Source: Sphingobacteriales bacterium (GTDB lineage Bacteria; Bacteroidota; Bacteroidia; Chitinophagales; JADIYW01). From it: a stretch of 64,000 nucleotides of DNA. The stretch spans positions 1,674,001 through 1,738,000 of the forward strand of contig CP064984.1 in assembly GCA_016699615.1 (NCBI GenBank), read 5' to 3'. A program made the position numbers and the translations under genes. Position 1 is the stretch's first letter. The number at the start of each line of letters is the position of its first letter. Below are positions 43,373 to 52,733 of the stretch, piece after piece. A model generated the notes under the pieces. That model worked only from the letters and a program-made list of their open reading frames with translations. It ran no database searches and had not been told where the DNA came from.

Positions 43373-44833
43373 ATGAAAAAAAGAAATTTATTATTAGCAA
43401 TATTATTTGTGGCATCGTTTGCTACCTTTGCTAAAGGAGACGGTACTAAGAAGGAGGCAAGAATTGCCAAAATGAATTCTAGAAGTGCTGTTGGTAATGC
43501 AAAATGGTCATTAGGACTAGGTATGGAAGTAGCAGACTTCTATTCTCCAAAGTTGAAAGAGTTTAAAATGTTTAAAACCCCTGTGGCTTTTGGTCCAAGA
43601 GTAGGATTTTGGAGAAATTTTAACCCTTCTATTGCTTTAGGATTAGACTTAGCAACTTATGCATTTTCATCTAAAAACACAGATGGCACATTGCCAAATG
43701 TAAACACTTATAACTTATTATATGCAGGTACTGCAGCTTATAAGTTTAATAACGGTTACATCTTAAAAGAAAACTTTCCAGTAGCACCTTATATTTTTGC
43801 AAAATTACAAGGTACTTGGGCTGAAGAAGCTGTGACGGGTAATAAGTTAAATGGCTTTGGCGTTCCAATTGGAGCTGGTATTAACTGGAAATTAGCAAAC
43901 AATGTAGCATTAAATACATATGGTGGTTATAATTTTGGTATCAAAAATAATGAAGATCATATTTTCTTTGGTGCTGGTTTAATGGTTGATTTAGGTAAAG
44001 ATAAATCAGTTGTAGAACCAAAACCAGTTGATGAAGTAGTTGCACCAATCGATACAGATGGTGATGGTATTGCTGATATCGATGATGACTGTCCTGAAAT
44101 AGCTGGTATAGCACAATTTAATGGTTGTCCTGATACAGATGGTGATGGTATAGCTGATAAAGATGATGAGTGTCCTACTGTAGCTGGTATTGTTGAGTTC
44201 AATGGTTGTCCTGATACAGACGGTGATGGTATTGCTGACATAAAAGATGCTTGTCCTACAGTAAAAGGTGAAGCTAAATTTGGTGGTTGCCCTAACCCTG
44301 ATACAGATGGTGATGGTATAGTAGATGCTAAAGACAATTGCCCTACAGTTCCTGGTCCAATCAGTGCAATAGGTTGTCCTGATCAAGATGGAGATGGTGT
44401 AGCTGATAAGGATGATAAATGTCCTACAGTACCTGGTCCAAGATCAACACAAGGTTGTCCTGAAGATCAAATCATAAATGAACTTAACTTTAACTTGAAA
44501 AATGTATTATTTGATTTAGGTAAATCTACAATCAGACCAGAATCTTATGCAATATTAGATAATGCTGCAAAAGTAATGAACGAGCAATTACCTCATGCTA
44601 CTTTCTATGTAGATGGTCATACAGATTCTAAAGGTTCTGCTGCTGCAAATAAAACATTATCTGCTGCAAGAGCTAAATCAGTATTAGAATATTTAGTTTC
44701 TAAAGGAGTTGATAAATCAAGATTAACTTCAAGAGGATTTGGAGAAGAACAATTAAAAGTTTCTCCAGAAAAAACAGAAGCTGATTATCAAGCAAACAGA
44801 AGAGTTGAGTTAGTTTTAAGAAAAACAAACTAA
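43373..44833 (+). CDS. OmpA family outer membrane protein with TSP3 repeats
   Basis: A 486-residue protein: signal peptide (residues 1-20), an N-terminal beta-barrel-like region to about 215, five thrombospondin type 3 repeats (DTDGDGIAD-type calcium-binding motifs, residues about 227-364), and a C-terminal OmpA domain (VLFDLGKSTIRPESYAIL, DGHTDSKGS, NRRVELVL) that binds peptidoglycan. A major envelope protein by type. Has its own promoter and terminator. Confidence 0.95.
   Translation: MKKRNLLLAILFVASFATFAKGDGTKKEARIAKMNSRSAVGNAKWSLGLGMEVADFYSPKLKEFKMFKTPVAFGPRVGFWRNFNPSIALGLDLATYAFSSKNTDGTLPNVNTYNLLYAGTAAYKFNNGYILKENFPVAPYIFAKLQGTWAEEAVTGNKLNGFGVPIGAGINWKLANNVALNTYGGYNFGIKNNEDHIFFGAGLMVDLGKDKSVVEPKPVDEVVAPIDTDGDGIADIDDDCPEIAGIAQFNGCPDTDGDGIADKDDECPTVAGIVEFNGCPDTDGDGIADIKDACPTVKGEAKFGGCPNPDTDGDGIVDAKDNCPTVPGPISAIGCPDQDGDGVADKDDKCPTVPGPRSTQGCPEDQIINELNFNLKNVLFDLGKSTIRPESYAILDNAAKVMNEQLPHATFYVDGHTDSKGSAAANKTLSAARAKSVLEYLVSKGVDKSRLTSRGFGEEQLKVSPEKTEADYQANRRVELVLRKTN
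44051..44462 (+). repeat. Five tandem TSP3 coding repeats
   Basis: Within the OmpA gene, units of about 78-84 bp each encode D-x-DGDGIAD-x-D-C-P and N/IGCP. Copies 1-3 are nearly identical, so slippage or length variation among strains is likely. Confidence 0.85.
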
Positions 44834-44857
44834 TATATAAACTTTTTTAAATACTTA

Positions 44858-44888
44858 AATCCCGCAATTTATTTGCGGGATTTTTTTT
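44858..44888 (+). terminator. Rho-independent terminator after the OmpA gene
   Basis: A 10-bp stem AATCCCGCAA (44858-44867) pairs with TTGCGGGATT (44873-44882), with a 5-nt loop and a T8 tail. One of the strongest hairpins in the window, and GC-rich against the background. Confidence 0.9.
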
Positions 44889-44914
44889 ATATTTATTCTA
44901 CAAATTTTTTGTAA

Positions 44915-45820
44915 TTGAAATTTATAGAATATACAAGAAGTGAACGAAATGCGATAGTAGTATTACTACTTATATTATTGTTATTACTTGTATTAAAACA
45001 ACCAATTGTACTAAGATTATTTAGTAATCGAACTAATACAAAAGAAGATAGTACAAGGTATTTATCATTAATAAACGAAATCCAACAAGCAGAAGATGAT
45101 AATGAATATTCGTACACTGGAAACACCTATGAGAAAAAGTATGTGAATAATGATAAGTATAATTATCAGGATAAAAATTTTATAATCGATATTAATAAAG
45201 CCAATGCAGAAGAATTTGAGAAATTATATGGTATAGGCAAAGTGTACTCAGAACGAATTGTAAAATATAGAAACAAAATTGGTGGTTTTGAATCAATAGA
45301 ACAATTGAAAGAAGTATATGGTATTCATGATACTGTATATCAAAAGTTTAAACACCAACTTGTTTTATCAAATCCTAACAAACAAATAAACAATCAAAAT
45401 CAGCAGAAAAAAGAAATAAAAATAGAACTGAACAGTGCAACACATGATGAACTTGTGCAACTCAACGGTATTGGAAATGTATATGCAAAAAGAATTGTTG
45501 AGTTTCGTGATAAGTTAGGTGGTTTTTATAATATTGAACAAGTAAAAGATGTATATGGTATTCATGATACAGTGTTTCAAAAAATTAAACCAAATATTTA
45601 TTTGAAACCTGCAACAATTCTTAAATTGAATATTAATAACGCAACTTTGGAAGAACTTACTGCAAATCCATATTTTTTTACAACACTTGCCAAACAAATT
45701 ATTGGTTATAGAACAAAGGTAAAGTCATTTTCAAATATTGAAGACTTAAAGAAACTCTACTATATCAGAGACAATCCAGAATATTATGAAAAGATATTGC
45801 CTTATGTTCGTTTAGAATAA
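44915..45820 (+). CDS. Membrane-anchored helix-hairpin-helix (ComEA-like) protein
   Basis: A 301-residue protein with an N-terminal membrane segment (about residues 13-35) and three ComEA-type helix-hairpin-helix units: NKANAEEFEKLYGIGKVYSERIVKYRN, NSATHDELVQLNGIGNVYAKRIVEFRD and a weaker third, NNATLEELTANPYFFTTLAKQII. Such units bind DNA non-specifically, as in DNA-uptake receptors. The start is TTG at 44915, because no in-frame ATG precedes the membrane segment. Its 3' end overlaps the convergent heptose gene by 9 bp. Confidence 0.85.
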   Translation: MKFIEYTRSERNAIVVLLLILLLLLVLKQPIVLRLFSNRTNTKEDSTRYLSLINEIQQAEDDNEYSYTGNTYEKKYVNNDKYNYQDKNFIIDINKANAEEFEKLYGIGKVYSERIVKYRNKIGGFESIEQLKEVYGIHDTVYQKFKHQLVLSNPNKQINNQNQQKKEIKIELNSATHDELVQLNGIGNVYAKRIVEFRDKLGGFYNIEQVKDVYGIHDTVFQKIKPNIYLKPATILKLNINNATLEELTANPYFFTTLAKQIIGYRTKVKSFSNIEDLKKLYYIRDNPEYYEKILPYVRLE

Positions 45821-47056
45821 ATCGTTTGTAAAAGCTTGTAGGCTATCGTAAGTTTTATCTATATCAATATTCCATTCTGGCTTTGGATTTTTGATGGTTG
45901 TTTTAACAAAAATAGAATACATACCTGCATTTTTTGCAAATTGCATATCACTATAATTGTTGCCTACCATAATTGATTTATTTAAATCTATCTCTTGAAA
46001 ATCATGCTTTGCGAGCAATGCCATTCCTGGATTTGGCTTTCTGTGAAAATCTTTGCTATCAATATTAGGTGCATAATATATTGCATCTATTTTTCCGTTA
46101 GCAGCTTCAATTTCGTTTTTCATATTCTGATGAATTGCATCTAAATCATTTATGCTCATTAGTTGTTTGCCGATGCCACGTTGATTAGTTACAATTATAA
46201 TTCGCCCGAAGATATTGCTACATTTTTGTATTGCATTTAGAACACCTTCTAAAAATTCAAATTCAGCATAATTAAAAATATAACTTCCATCTTTGTCTTT
46301 ATTGATTACACCATCTCTATCTAAAAATAAAGTCCATGTTTTGTCTATTAACGTATAATCAAGTGTCGATTGTTTTAATTCAGTTTGTGCTCTATAATAA
46401 TCTTCTGGAATGCCAATGTCAATAAAATAATTGTTTTGAATAGTTGCATAAAAAGCTTTATTTGAAACAAATTTCTCAAGATAATCTTTTTCAAAAGAAA
46501 ATTTTATTGGCAAATTATTATTTAAAAATCCATATTTATTAATAATATATACACCTACATTGATTAATCCAGTTTGGAAATATTTTTTTTCAGTAAATGA
46601 TAGGATACATGAATTGTTGTCTAATTCTACAACACCATATCTATCAAAATCATACATTTGTTTGAGCGCAAGTGTACATGCTGATTTTTTCATTAAATGA
46701 AATTGATATAATTCTTGCAAATCAGACTTAAATAAGGTATCGCCATTCACTACAATTACATCATTTTCTTTGGTCTTTTCTAATGCTAATTGAATTGCAC
46801 CGCCTGTGCCTAATTGTTCCTTCTCGACACAAACATCATAGTTTAAAGTAGAAAAATTTTCGGCTAAATAGTTTGTGATGCTTTCGTGTTTATAACCAAG
46901 GCTAAAAATTATTCTTTGTACATTTTGCATTCTAAGATGCTGAATTACGTAGAATAAAAATGGTTTTCCTGCAACATCAGCCATGCATTTCGGCAAATCA
47001 TTTACAATAGATTGTAATCTAGTGCCAAGTCCGCCAGCTAGTATTATTGCTTCCAT
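45812..47056 (-). CDS. hddC: Heptose-1-phosphate guanylyltransferase fused to a HAD phosphatase (HddC-GmhB type)
   Basis: A 414-residue fusion. Residues 1 to about 235 are a nucleotidyltransferase (AGGLGTRLQSIVNDLPKCM, VNGDTLF). Residues about 243-414 are a HAD phosphatase (FLDRDGVINKD, VTNQRGIGK, RKPNPGM, VGNNYSDM). With hddA and gmhA in the same operon, the parts cover the GDP-D-glycero-alpha-D-manno-heptose pathway. The HAD part lacks the zinc-binding cysteines that classic GmhB has just before RKP; here the segment is APNIDSKDFHRKP. It starts immediately after gmhA (overlap of 1 bp). Confidence 0.85.
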   Translation of the reverse strand: MEAIILAGGLGTRLQSIVNDLPKCMADVAGKPFLFYVIQHLRMQNVQRIIFSLGYKHESITNYLAENFSTLNYDVCVEKEQLGTGGAIQLALEKTKENDVIVVNGDTLFKSDLQELYQFHLMKKSACTLALKQMYDFDRYGVVELDNNSCILSFTEKKYFQTGLINVGVYIINKYGFLNNNLPIKFSFEKDYLEKFVSNKAFYATIQNNYFIDIGIPEDYYRAQTELKQSTLDYTLIDKTWTLFLDRDGVINKDKDGSYIFNYAEFEFLEGVLNAIQKCSNIFGRIIIVTNQRGIGKQLMSINDLDAIHQNMKNEIEAANGKIDAIYYAPNIDSKDFHRKPNPGMALLAKHDFQEIDLNKSIMVGNNYSDMQFAKNAGMYSIFVKTTIKNPKPEWNIDIDKTYDSLQAFTNDLF

Positions 47057-47631
47057 TAGTTGAAATAATTCTCCTCAACTAGCTGACAAATAATATGACC
47101 AACAGTAATATGTGCTTCTTGTATTCTTGGCGTCTCTGTTGATGGAATATTGATGAGACACTCAGATAATTCTTTCATTTTTCCTCCAGATTCTCCTGTG
47201 AAACCAATTGTTATCATCTGTCTTTCGTTTGCTACTTGAAATGCATTGATTATGTTTTGAGAATTTCCAGATGTTGAAATGCCAATAAGCACATCACCTT
47301 TTCTTCCTTTTGCTTTCACCAATCTTGAATATACTTCGTTGTAAGAATAATCATTTGCCACTGCAGTAAGATAAGAAGTGTTAACATGAAGTGCTTCTGC
47401 AAAAAGTGGTTCTCTATCATGATAAAATCTGCCTGAAAATTCTGCGGCTAAATGTTGTGCATCTGCTGCTGACCCACCATTTCCACATAATAGAAGTTTA
47501 TTGTCATCTTTAAAACATTTGGTAATTACATCAGCAACTTCAGCTATAGTATTGATAAGTATTTTATCTTCAACTATTTTATTCTTTGTGTTGATGCTAT
47601 CTTGTAATATATGTGCAATTTTGTTATTCAT
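47056..47631 (-). CDS. gmhA: Sedoheptulose-7-phosphate isomerase (GmhA)
   Basis: A SIS-domain isomerase of 191 residues making D-glycero-D-manno-heptose 7-phosphate, the first step to activated heptose. LLLCGNGGSAADAQHLAAEFSGRF and GISTSGNSQNI are the sugar-phosphate binding loops, and IQEAHITVGHIICQLVEE carries the catalytic Glu/His of the family. Flanked by the guanylyltransferase fusion downstream and a methyltransferase upstream. Confidence 0.93.
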   Translation of the reverse strand: MNNKIAHILQDSINTKNKIVEDKILINTIAEVADVITKCFKDDNKLLLCGNGGSAADAQHLAAEFSGRFYHDREPLFAEALHVNTSYLTAVANDYSYNEVYSRLVKAKGRKGDVLIGISTSGNSQNIINAFQVANERQMITIGFTGESGGKMKELSECLINIPSTETPRIQEAHITVGHIICQLVEENYFN

Positions 47632-47633
47632 AA

Positions 47634-48362
47634 TTATTCTATTTTGAATGCAGCAAAGTAATAGTTGTTTTGAGCAGCAATTAGTTTAAATTCTTTATAA
47701 TATACATTTATAAATTCATGGAATGCCATAAACTCATGAGAAGGAACTCCAAATTCATCAAAAATTACAATATCTCCTTTTTTTAATAATGGTGCTATTG
47801 TGGTTAATACATATAATGTTGAAGAATATAAATCTGAATCTAAGTGTATTACTTTCTTTTTATCATCATTAAAAGATTCTAAAAATTTTGGTAATGTAAC
47901 TTGGAATAGCCCTTGATGAAATTTTGTTCTAATATCATTGTATTCAGGAATTTTGTTACTCGTACTCATGTCACCTTTTTTGAACGGTCCCCAATCTTCT
48001 GGTAATCCTTCAAAAGTATCAAATCCATTAAATGTAGAATTAGAATTTTTATGATGGTTAATCCACCATTCAAAAGATTTTCCACTACAAACTCCAAATT
48101 CTAAGTAATTAATATCTGTATTCTTTACATAATTATCTATGATGTATTTGTATGCAATTTCTCTTCTGTCATATTTAAAATCTAAAACAAGAAAATCATT
48201 AAGTGCATCACTATTTTTATTTTGGTGAGCAAATCTTGACATCTTTGACACATATGCCAAATTGATGAAGATATTCTCGAATGGTGAAAGGAAAATGTGT
48301 ATTCTAAACATCAACATTAATCTTTTCCCAAACCTTGCTATTTGTATTTTAATTTCTCTCAT
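47634..48362 (-). CDS. TylF/macrocin-O-methyltransferase-like enzyme
   Basis: A 242-residue SAM-dependent methyltransferase. YLEFGVCSGKSFEWW is the SAM-binding loop, GFDTFEGLPEDWG and IHLDSDLYSSTLYVL follow as in TylF-like O-methyltransferases, with FDEFGVPSHEFMAF as a metal-site block. It probably methylates a sugar of the surface glycan built by this operon. Between hddA and gmhA, with a 2-bp gap to gmhA. Confidence 0.78.
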   Translation of the reverse strand: MREIKIQIARFGKRLMLMFRIHIFLSPFENIFINLAYVSKMSRFAHQNKNSDALNDFLVLDFKYDRREIAYKYIIDNYVKNTDINYLEFGVCSGKSFEWWINHHKNSNSTFNGFDTFEGLPEDWGPFKKGDMSTSNKIPEYNDIRTKFHQGLFQVTLPKFLESFNDDKKKVIHLDSDLYSSTLYVLTTIAPLLKKGDIVIFDEFGVPSHEFMAFHEFINVYYKEFKLIAAQNNYYFAAFKIE

Positions 48363-48378
48363 TGTGTATTATTTCCTA

Positions 48379-49401
48379 TTAAATTTTCCATGTTGTTAAG
48401 CCATGTTTTGTAAATTGGTATGTTTTAGCTTCACCACCAAAATTTTCTAATGCTTTTCTTACTATATGTTTTGTGTTGTTTGGGCAATAAAAGATCATAA
48501 ATCCACCGCCGCCTGCACCACTAATTTTTCCGCCAGTTGCACCTGCTTTTTTGGCTGTGTTGTAGATATCATCAATTAGAGAATTATTTATTCCTTTTGC
48601 CATTAATCTTTTCTGTTCAAAGCCAATGTCTAAGATTTTTCCAATTTCGTTTGTATTGCCTTTTAATAATGCTTCTTTCATTAAAACAGATTGTTGTTTC
48701 AATTGATGCATTGCTTCAATAGATTGATTGTTTTTTTCTTTTACGTTTTTGCTCTGTTCTTCTATAATTTTTGCAGATTCTCTACTTGTAGACGTGTAAT
48801 ATAATAATAGATTGTGTTCTAATTCATTTAGGTATTCTTGTCTGATGCGCAATGGATTTACTATAACTTTATCATCTTTATAAAACTCCATATAATTTAC
48901 ACCACCAAATGTTGCAGCATATTGGTCTTGTCTTCCTCCAGCTAATTTTAAGTCATTTCTTTCTATATCATAAGCGTAATGAGCAATATCGTATTCCCCA
49001 AATGGCAGTTGTAGCATTTCTACAAATGCGCCTACAATAGATACAACCAATGTTGATGATGTGCCTAAGCCTGAACCAGAAGGTGCATCTACAAATGTGC
49101 TTATTTTTATACCTTTTTTAGTGAATGGATAGTCTTTTTGAATACGATTGTAAACACCTTTTAATAAGTCTAACTTTCCATTTATTGGTAGATTGGTTTG
49201 CCAATTATATACTTCAATTTCATCTCTATCCATTCCATGTAGAATTATTTTATTCTCTTCTAATAACTCAATGTTGGTATATGCATATAATGAAATTGTT
49301 GCATTTAGAATTGCGCCATTGTATTCATCGCAATATGGACTCACATCTGTACCACCACCTGCTAAGCCAATTCTCAAGGGAGCTTTGCTTCTGAATATCA
49401 T
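48379..49401 (-). CDS. hddA: D-glycero-D-manno-heptose 7-phosphate kinase
   Basis: A GHMP kinase of 340 residues. KAPLRIGLAGGGTDVSPYC at the start, the phosphate loop APSGSGLGTSSTLVVSIVGAF near residue 110 and GAGGGGFMIFYC near the end are the three GHMP motifs, in the version seen in HddA and related heptose kinases. It gives heptose 1,7-bisphosphate for the HAD phosphatase two genes downstream. Confidence 0.9.
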   Translation of the reverse strand: MIFRSKAPLRIGLAGGGTDVSPYCDEYNGAILNATISLYAYTNIELLEENKIILHGMDRDEIEVYNWQTNLPINGKLDLLKGVYNRIQKDYPFTKKGIKISTFVDAPSGSGLGTSSTLVVSIVGAFVEMLQLPFGEYDIAHYAYDIERNDLKLAGGRQDQYAATFGGVNYMEFYKDDKVIVNPLRIRQEYLNELEHNLLLYYTSTSRESAKIIEEQSKNVKEKNNQSIEAMHQLKQQSVLMKEALLKGNTNEIGKILDIGFEQKRLMAKGINNSLIDDIYNTAKKAGATGGKISGAGGGGFMIFYCPNNTKHIVRKALENFGGEAKTYQFTKHGLTTWKI

Positions 49402-49418
49402 ACTTAATAATTACTTTG

Positions 49419-50543
49419 TTATTTATTTGATAAAGATAATATATTATCTGCAATATTCTTCCAGCTAAACTTTTGTTGTTCATTTCTTATAAATGGAATA
49501 AAATGAGCTTCGCCTATATTGAAAAATTCTTCTATTCCTTTTGCTATGTCTTTTGGGTTTGGCTCTACAATGATACCACATTTTTTGTCTGGTACTAATG
49601 CCGGCAACCCACCAACATTTGTAACAATCATAGGCTTTTCAAAATAGTATGCAAGCGGCGTAACGCCACTTTGAGTTGCATTTTTATAAGGTTGAACTAA
49701 TACATCTGCGGAACATAGATAATATTTTACCTCACTGTCTGCAATAAAATTTGTATGTAGTATTATCTTATCTTCTAAGTTATATTGTTTAATTAATTGA
49801 AGATATTGTTCTTCGTCTTCATAAAATTCGCCAGCAATAAGTAATTTTATGTTTGTGTTTTTTTTATTTAGCTCATGCATTGCTTCTATCAACAAGTCTA
49901 AGCCTTTGTATTTTCTAATAAACCCAAAGAATAATACAATTTTTTCATCTTGTGGTATGTTTAAATATGCTCTAGCGTCGTATTTAGATACAATATTCCC
50001 AAAATTATCATATAATGGATGTTCTACAATTTGTGTAGCTTTATTATTATCAAATGTTCTTAAGTCTTTCATTACCTTTTCGCTCATAGTAATAAAAGCA
50101 TCACAAGATTTTAGAAAGTATTTTGTAAATATCTTATCTCCAATTCTCTTTTCATGTGGAATAACATTGTCAGCAATGCAGACAACTTTTGTTTTTTTGT
50201 TTCTTTTTAAAATTCTAATTATAGTACCTAAAGCTGGCCCCATAAATGGTAGCCAATATCTTACAATAACTATATCTAATTCTTGTTTTTTTAATTTATT
50301 TCCAACTTTTATCCAACTTAAAGGATTAATAGAGTTTATTTCTGAGATAATGTTGATATTATTAGGTGCTGGCTCATCGCTATATTGTGTTTTTCCTGGA
50401 AATAATATTGATGGATATTGTAATGAAAATGACCAAATGGTACATTCATGACCTAAATCTATAAATTCTTTTGCCAATCTGTGATTAAATGTAGAAAGTC
50501 CACCTCTTAATGGATATGCTGGACCAATAATTGCTATTCTCAT
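49419..50543 (-). CDS. Glycosyltransferase, GT4 family
   Basis: A 374-residue GT-B glycosyltransferase. N-terminal AYPLRGGLSTFNHRLAKEF is the acceptor-side loop, and the donor domain shows VLFFGFIRKYKGLDLLIEAM, LLIAGEFYEDEE and YKNATQSGVTPLAYYFEKPMIVTNVGGLPALV, with the E-x7-E region altered to SGVTPLAYYFEKP. It is likely to build the heptose-containing glycan. Its ATG overlaps the phoD stop by 4 bp (ATGA). Confidence 0.87.
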   Translation of the reverse strand: MRIAIIGPAYPLRGGLSTFNHRLAKEFIDLGHECTIWSFSLQYPSILFPGKTQYSDEPAPNNINIISEINSINPLSWIKVGNKLKKQELDIVIVRYWLPFMGPALGTIIRILKRNKKTKVVCIADNVIPHEKRIGDKIFTKYFLKSCDAFITMSEKVMKDLRTFDNNKATQIVEHPLYDNFGNIVSKYDARAYLNIPQDEKIVLFFGFIRKYKGLDLLIEAMHELNKKNTNIKLLIAGEFYEDEEQYLQLIKQYNLEDKIILHTNFIADSEVKYYLCSADVLVQPYKNATQSGVTPLAYYFEKPMIVTNVGGLPALVPDKKCGIIVEPNPKDIAKGIEEFFNIGEAHFIPFIRNEQQKFSWKNIADNILSLSNK

Positions 50544-51613
50544 GGTTTGAAACTAATTTCATCTAAGGTAATAAGATGTTGAAATAATACTTCATTATTT
50601 ATGGTGTAAATTTTATATTCAATGGAAATTGGATTGCTTTCCCAATTGATATTTAAATTTCCATAATTAATTTTTGAAACTGCATTGTCTAATCTATATT
50701 TATTTTTTCTTGGATTGTATTCAATGTTTGTAATACCACTTGATGTGCAATCATAAAATGGATAAGTATTGTTGAAAGTTTGCTTGCTCAACTCAGCATA
50801 ATGTACATCACCACTAATAAAAATAACACCATTAGCTTTTGTTGAAGCAATTAAATCTGCCATTTTTTGTTGTTCTTTTGGAAAATTTGCCCATGCTTCC
50901 CAACCATTGTGTTCTATACCAAATTGAGTACTCGACGCAATAATTCTAACCTTTGCTGGCTTTAGTAGCTCTGCTTCTAACCATTTCCATTGTTCATCAC
51001 CCAACATAGTTTTGTTAATAGAATAGTCTGGTGTGTATGAATTCCGCCCACCTTTTAGACTACTTCTAAATGTTCTTGTGTCTAGTAAGATTACTTGAAC
51101 TTTATGATTGTCATCTCCAAAATATTTACTGTTGTATATTCCTTCATGTTTGTATCTGTCAGAATCTTTCGGCTCATTCCAGAATTTTAGAAAAATATGT
51201 TTTGATTGTGTTTTTAAATTATATTCTATTCCACCATCATTTTTTCCATAATCATGGTCGTCCCAAGTTGCAATTGTTGGAATTTGTGCTACTAGATTTT
51301 TAAACTCTTGCTTGCAAGCCAATTTAGAATATGATTTAAAAAAATCAGAACATTTGTTTGCATCAGCATAAATATTATCACCTAAATAGATAAATAAATC
51401 TGGTTTTAGGTTAACAACATCACTTAAAATTGGCTGTGCTGAATTTTCATCTGAACAAGAACCAAAAGATATAGAACTAATATTTGAATCATTTTGTATT
51501 GTTGCAAATGTTGGATTGCAATCAAATTCCATTGATAGATAGTCATTGCATTTGTGGCAATTTATAAACAAGAACCAAATAAATAAAATAAATAATATAT
51601 TTATTTTGTTCAT
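50540..51613 (-). CDS. PhoD-like alkaline phosphatase/phosphodiesterase
   Basis: A 357-residue exported metallophosphoesterase with a signal peptide (residues 1 to about 18, cysteine at 19-22). SFGSCSDENSA, the metal-binding DLFIYLGDNIYAD, WDDHDYG, DTRTFRS and ISGDVHYAELS are the PhoD blocks. It may be involved in phosphate or wall-polymer turnover. Second in the leuB-to-heptose operon. Confidence 0.88.
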   Translation of the reverse strand: MNKINILFILFIWFLFINCHKCNDYLSMEFDCNPTFATIQNDSNISSISFGSCSDENSAQPILSDVVNLKPDLFIYLGDNIYADANKCSDFFKSYSKLACKQEFKNLVAQIPTIATWDDHDYGKNDGGIEYNLKTQSKHIFLKFWNEPKDSDRYKHEGIYNSKYFGDDNHKVQVILLDTRTFRSSLKGGRNSYTPDYSINKTMLGDEQWKWLEAELLKPAKVRIIASSTQFGIEHNGWEAWANFPKEQQKMADLIASTKANGVIFISGDVHYAELSKQTFNNTYPFYDCTSSGITNIEYNPRKNKYRLDNAVSKINYGNLNINWESNPISIEYKIYTINNEVLFQHLITLDEISFKP

Positions 51614-51619
51614 TATAGC

Positions 51620-52681
51620 TTAATTTAAGATAAATTCTACAATATAATCTCCAACATCACTTGTAGAGTATTTGCCATGGTTGATGTCTTCTGTTACATA
51701 ATTATCTGTCAATGCTTTATCTACTGCATCTACAATTGCTTTGCTTTCATCTGTTAGTCCAAAACTATATTCTAATAACATTGCAGCAGACAAGATGGTA
51801 GCCATTGGATTTGCAATATTTTTTCCTTTTGCTTGTGGATACGAACCATGTATTGGTTCATACAAAGCAGTTTTTTCGCCCATTGATGCTGATGGTAGCA
51901 TGCCTAAGCTACCACCAATTACTGATGCTTCATCTGAAATAATATCACCAAACAAATTTTCTGTTAGTATAACATCAAACTTAGATGGTTTTGTAATGAC
52001 TTCCATTGCTGCACTATCAATAAAATTGCATTCAAGTTCTATATCTGGAAATTGTTTCGCATACTCAGTTACTACTTCTCTCCACAATCTTGATGTAGCT
52101 AATACATTTGCTTTATCTAATAAGGTAACTTTCTTTCTTCTGTTTTTTGCAAATTCAAATGCTTTTGCTGTAATTCTTAATATCTCATCGCGTGTATAGA
52201 CACAAGTGTCGTATGCAATATTTTGATCTTCGCTTCTGCCACGTGGTTTTCCAAAATATATTCCAGAGATTAATTCTCTAACGACTACGAAATCTACACC
52301 TTTTATTCTTTCAGTCTTAAGAGGTGATGCCTCAAGCAATGCATCATAGCTTTTTACAGGACGAATGTTTGCATATAAGCCAAGTGCAGCTCTCATTTTT
52401 AGTAAGCCTTGTTCTGGTCTTATTTTTGCTGATGGATCATTGTCATACTTTGGATCGCCAATTGCACCAAATAATATAGCATCAGCATTTAAACATAGTT
52501 GATGTGTTTCATCTGGATAAGGATTTCCAACTTTGTCAATTGCATCAGCACCAATCAAGCCATATTCGTACTCGAATTGATGGTTGAATTTTTGTTCAAT
52601 TGCTTTTAATACTTTTATTGCTTCTGTAATTATTTCTGGTCCAATGCCATCACCAGACAAAACTGCAATTTTCTTTTTCAT
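51620..52681 (-). CDS. leuB: 3-isopropylmalate dehydrogenase
   Basis: A 353-residue NAD-dependent decarboxylating dehydrogenase of leucine synthesis. LSGDGIGPEI at the start, LLKMRAALGLYANIRPVK, the RELISGIYFG block, and NLFGDIISDEASVIGGSLGMLPSASMG are characteristic. No other leu gene adjoins it. It instead heads a seven-gene minus-strand run (6-bp gap to phoD) leading into heptose synthesis. Confidence 0.95.
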   Translation of the reverse strand: MKKKIAVLSGDGIGPEIITEAIKVLKAIEQKFNHQFEYEYGLIGADAIDKVGNPYPDETHQLCLNADAILFGAIGDPKYDNDPSAKIRPEQGLLKMRAALGLYANIRPVKSYDALLEASPLKTERIKGVDFVVVRELISGIYFGKPRGRSEDQNIAYDTCVYTRDEILRITAKAFEFAKNRRKKVTLLDKANVLATSRLWREVVTEYAKQFPDIELECNFIDSAAMEVITKPSKFDVILTENLFGDIISDEASVIGGSLGMLPSASMGEKTALYEPIHGSYPQAKGKNIANPMATILSAAMLLEYSFGLTDESKAIVDAVDKALTDNYVTEDINHGKYSTSDVGDYIVEFILN

Positions 52682-52685
52682 GATG

Positions 52686-52693
52686 CAAAGATA
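52686..52693 (-). promoter_or_regulatory. -7 box (TATCTTTG) 4 bp before leuB
   Basis: Exact TAnnTTTG on the minus strand followed by C. It heads the leuB-phoD-GT-hddA-methyltransferase-gmhA-hddC transcript. Confidence 0.5.
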
Positions 52694-52733
52694 GCTTATT
52701 GTGTTAATATCCTGAGATTTCCTAATAAAAAAA

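Noticed and set aside
44006..44386. Long antisense open frames over the TSP3 region
   Set aside because: They arise from the repeated codon pattern of the OmpA gene on the other strand and show no protein features.
44051..44462. CRISPR-like or satellite DNA repeats
   Set aside because: The periodicity is coding: each unit is a TSP3 calcium-binding motif in the OmpA-family protein, without spacers.
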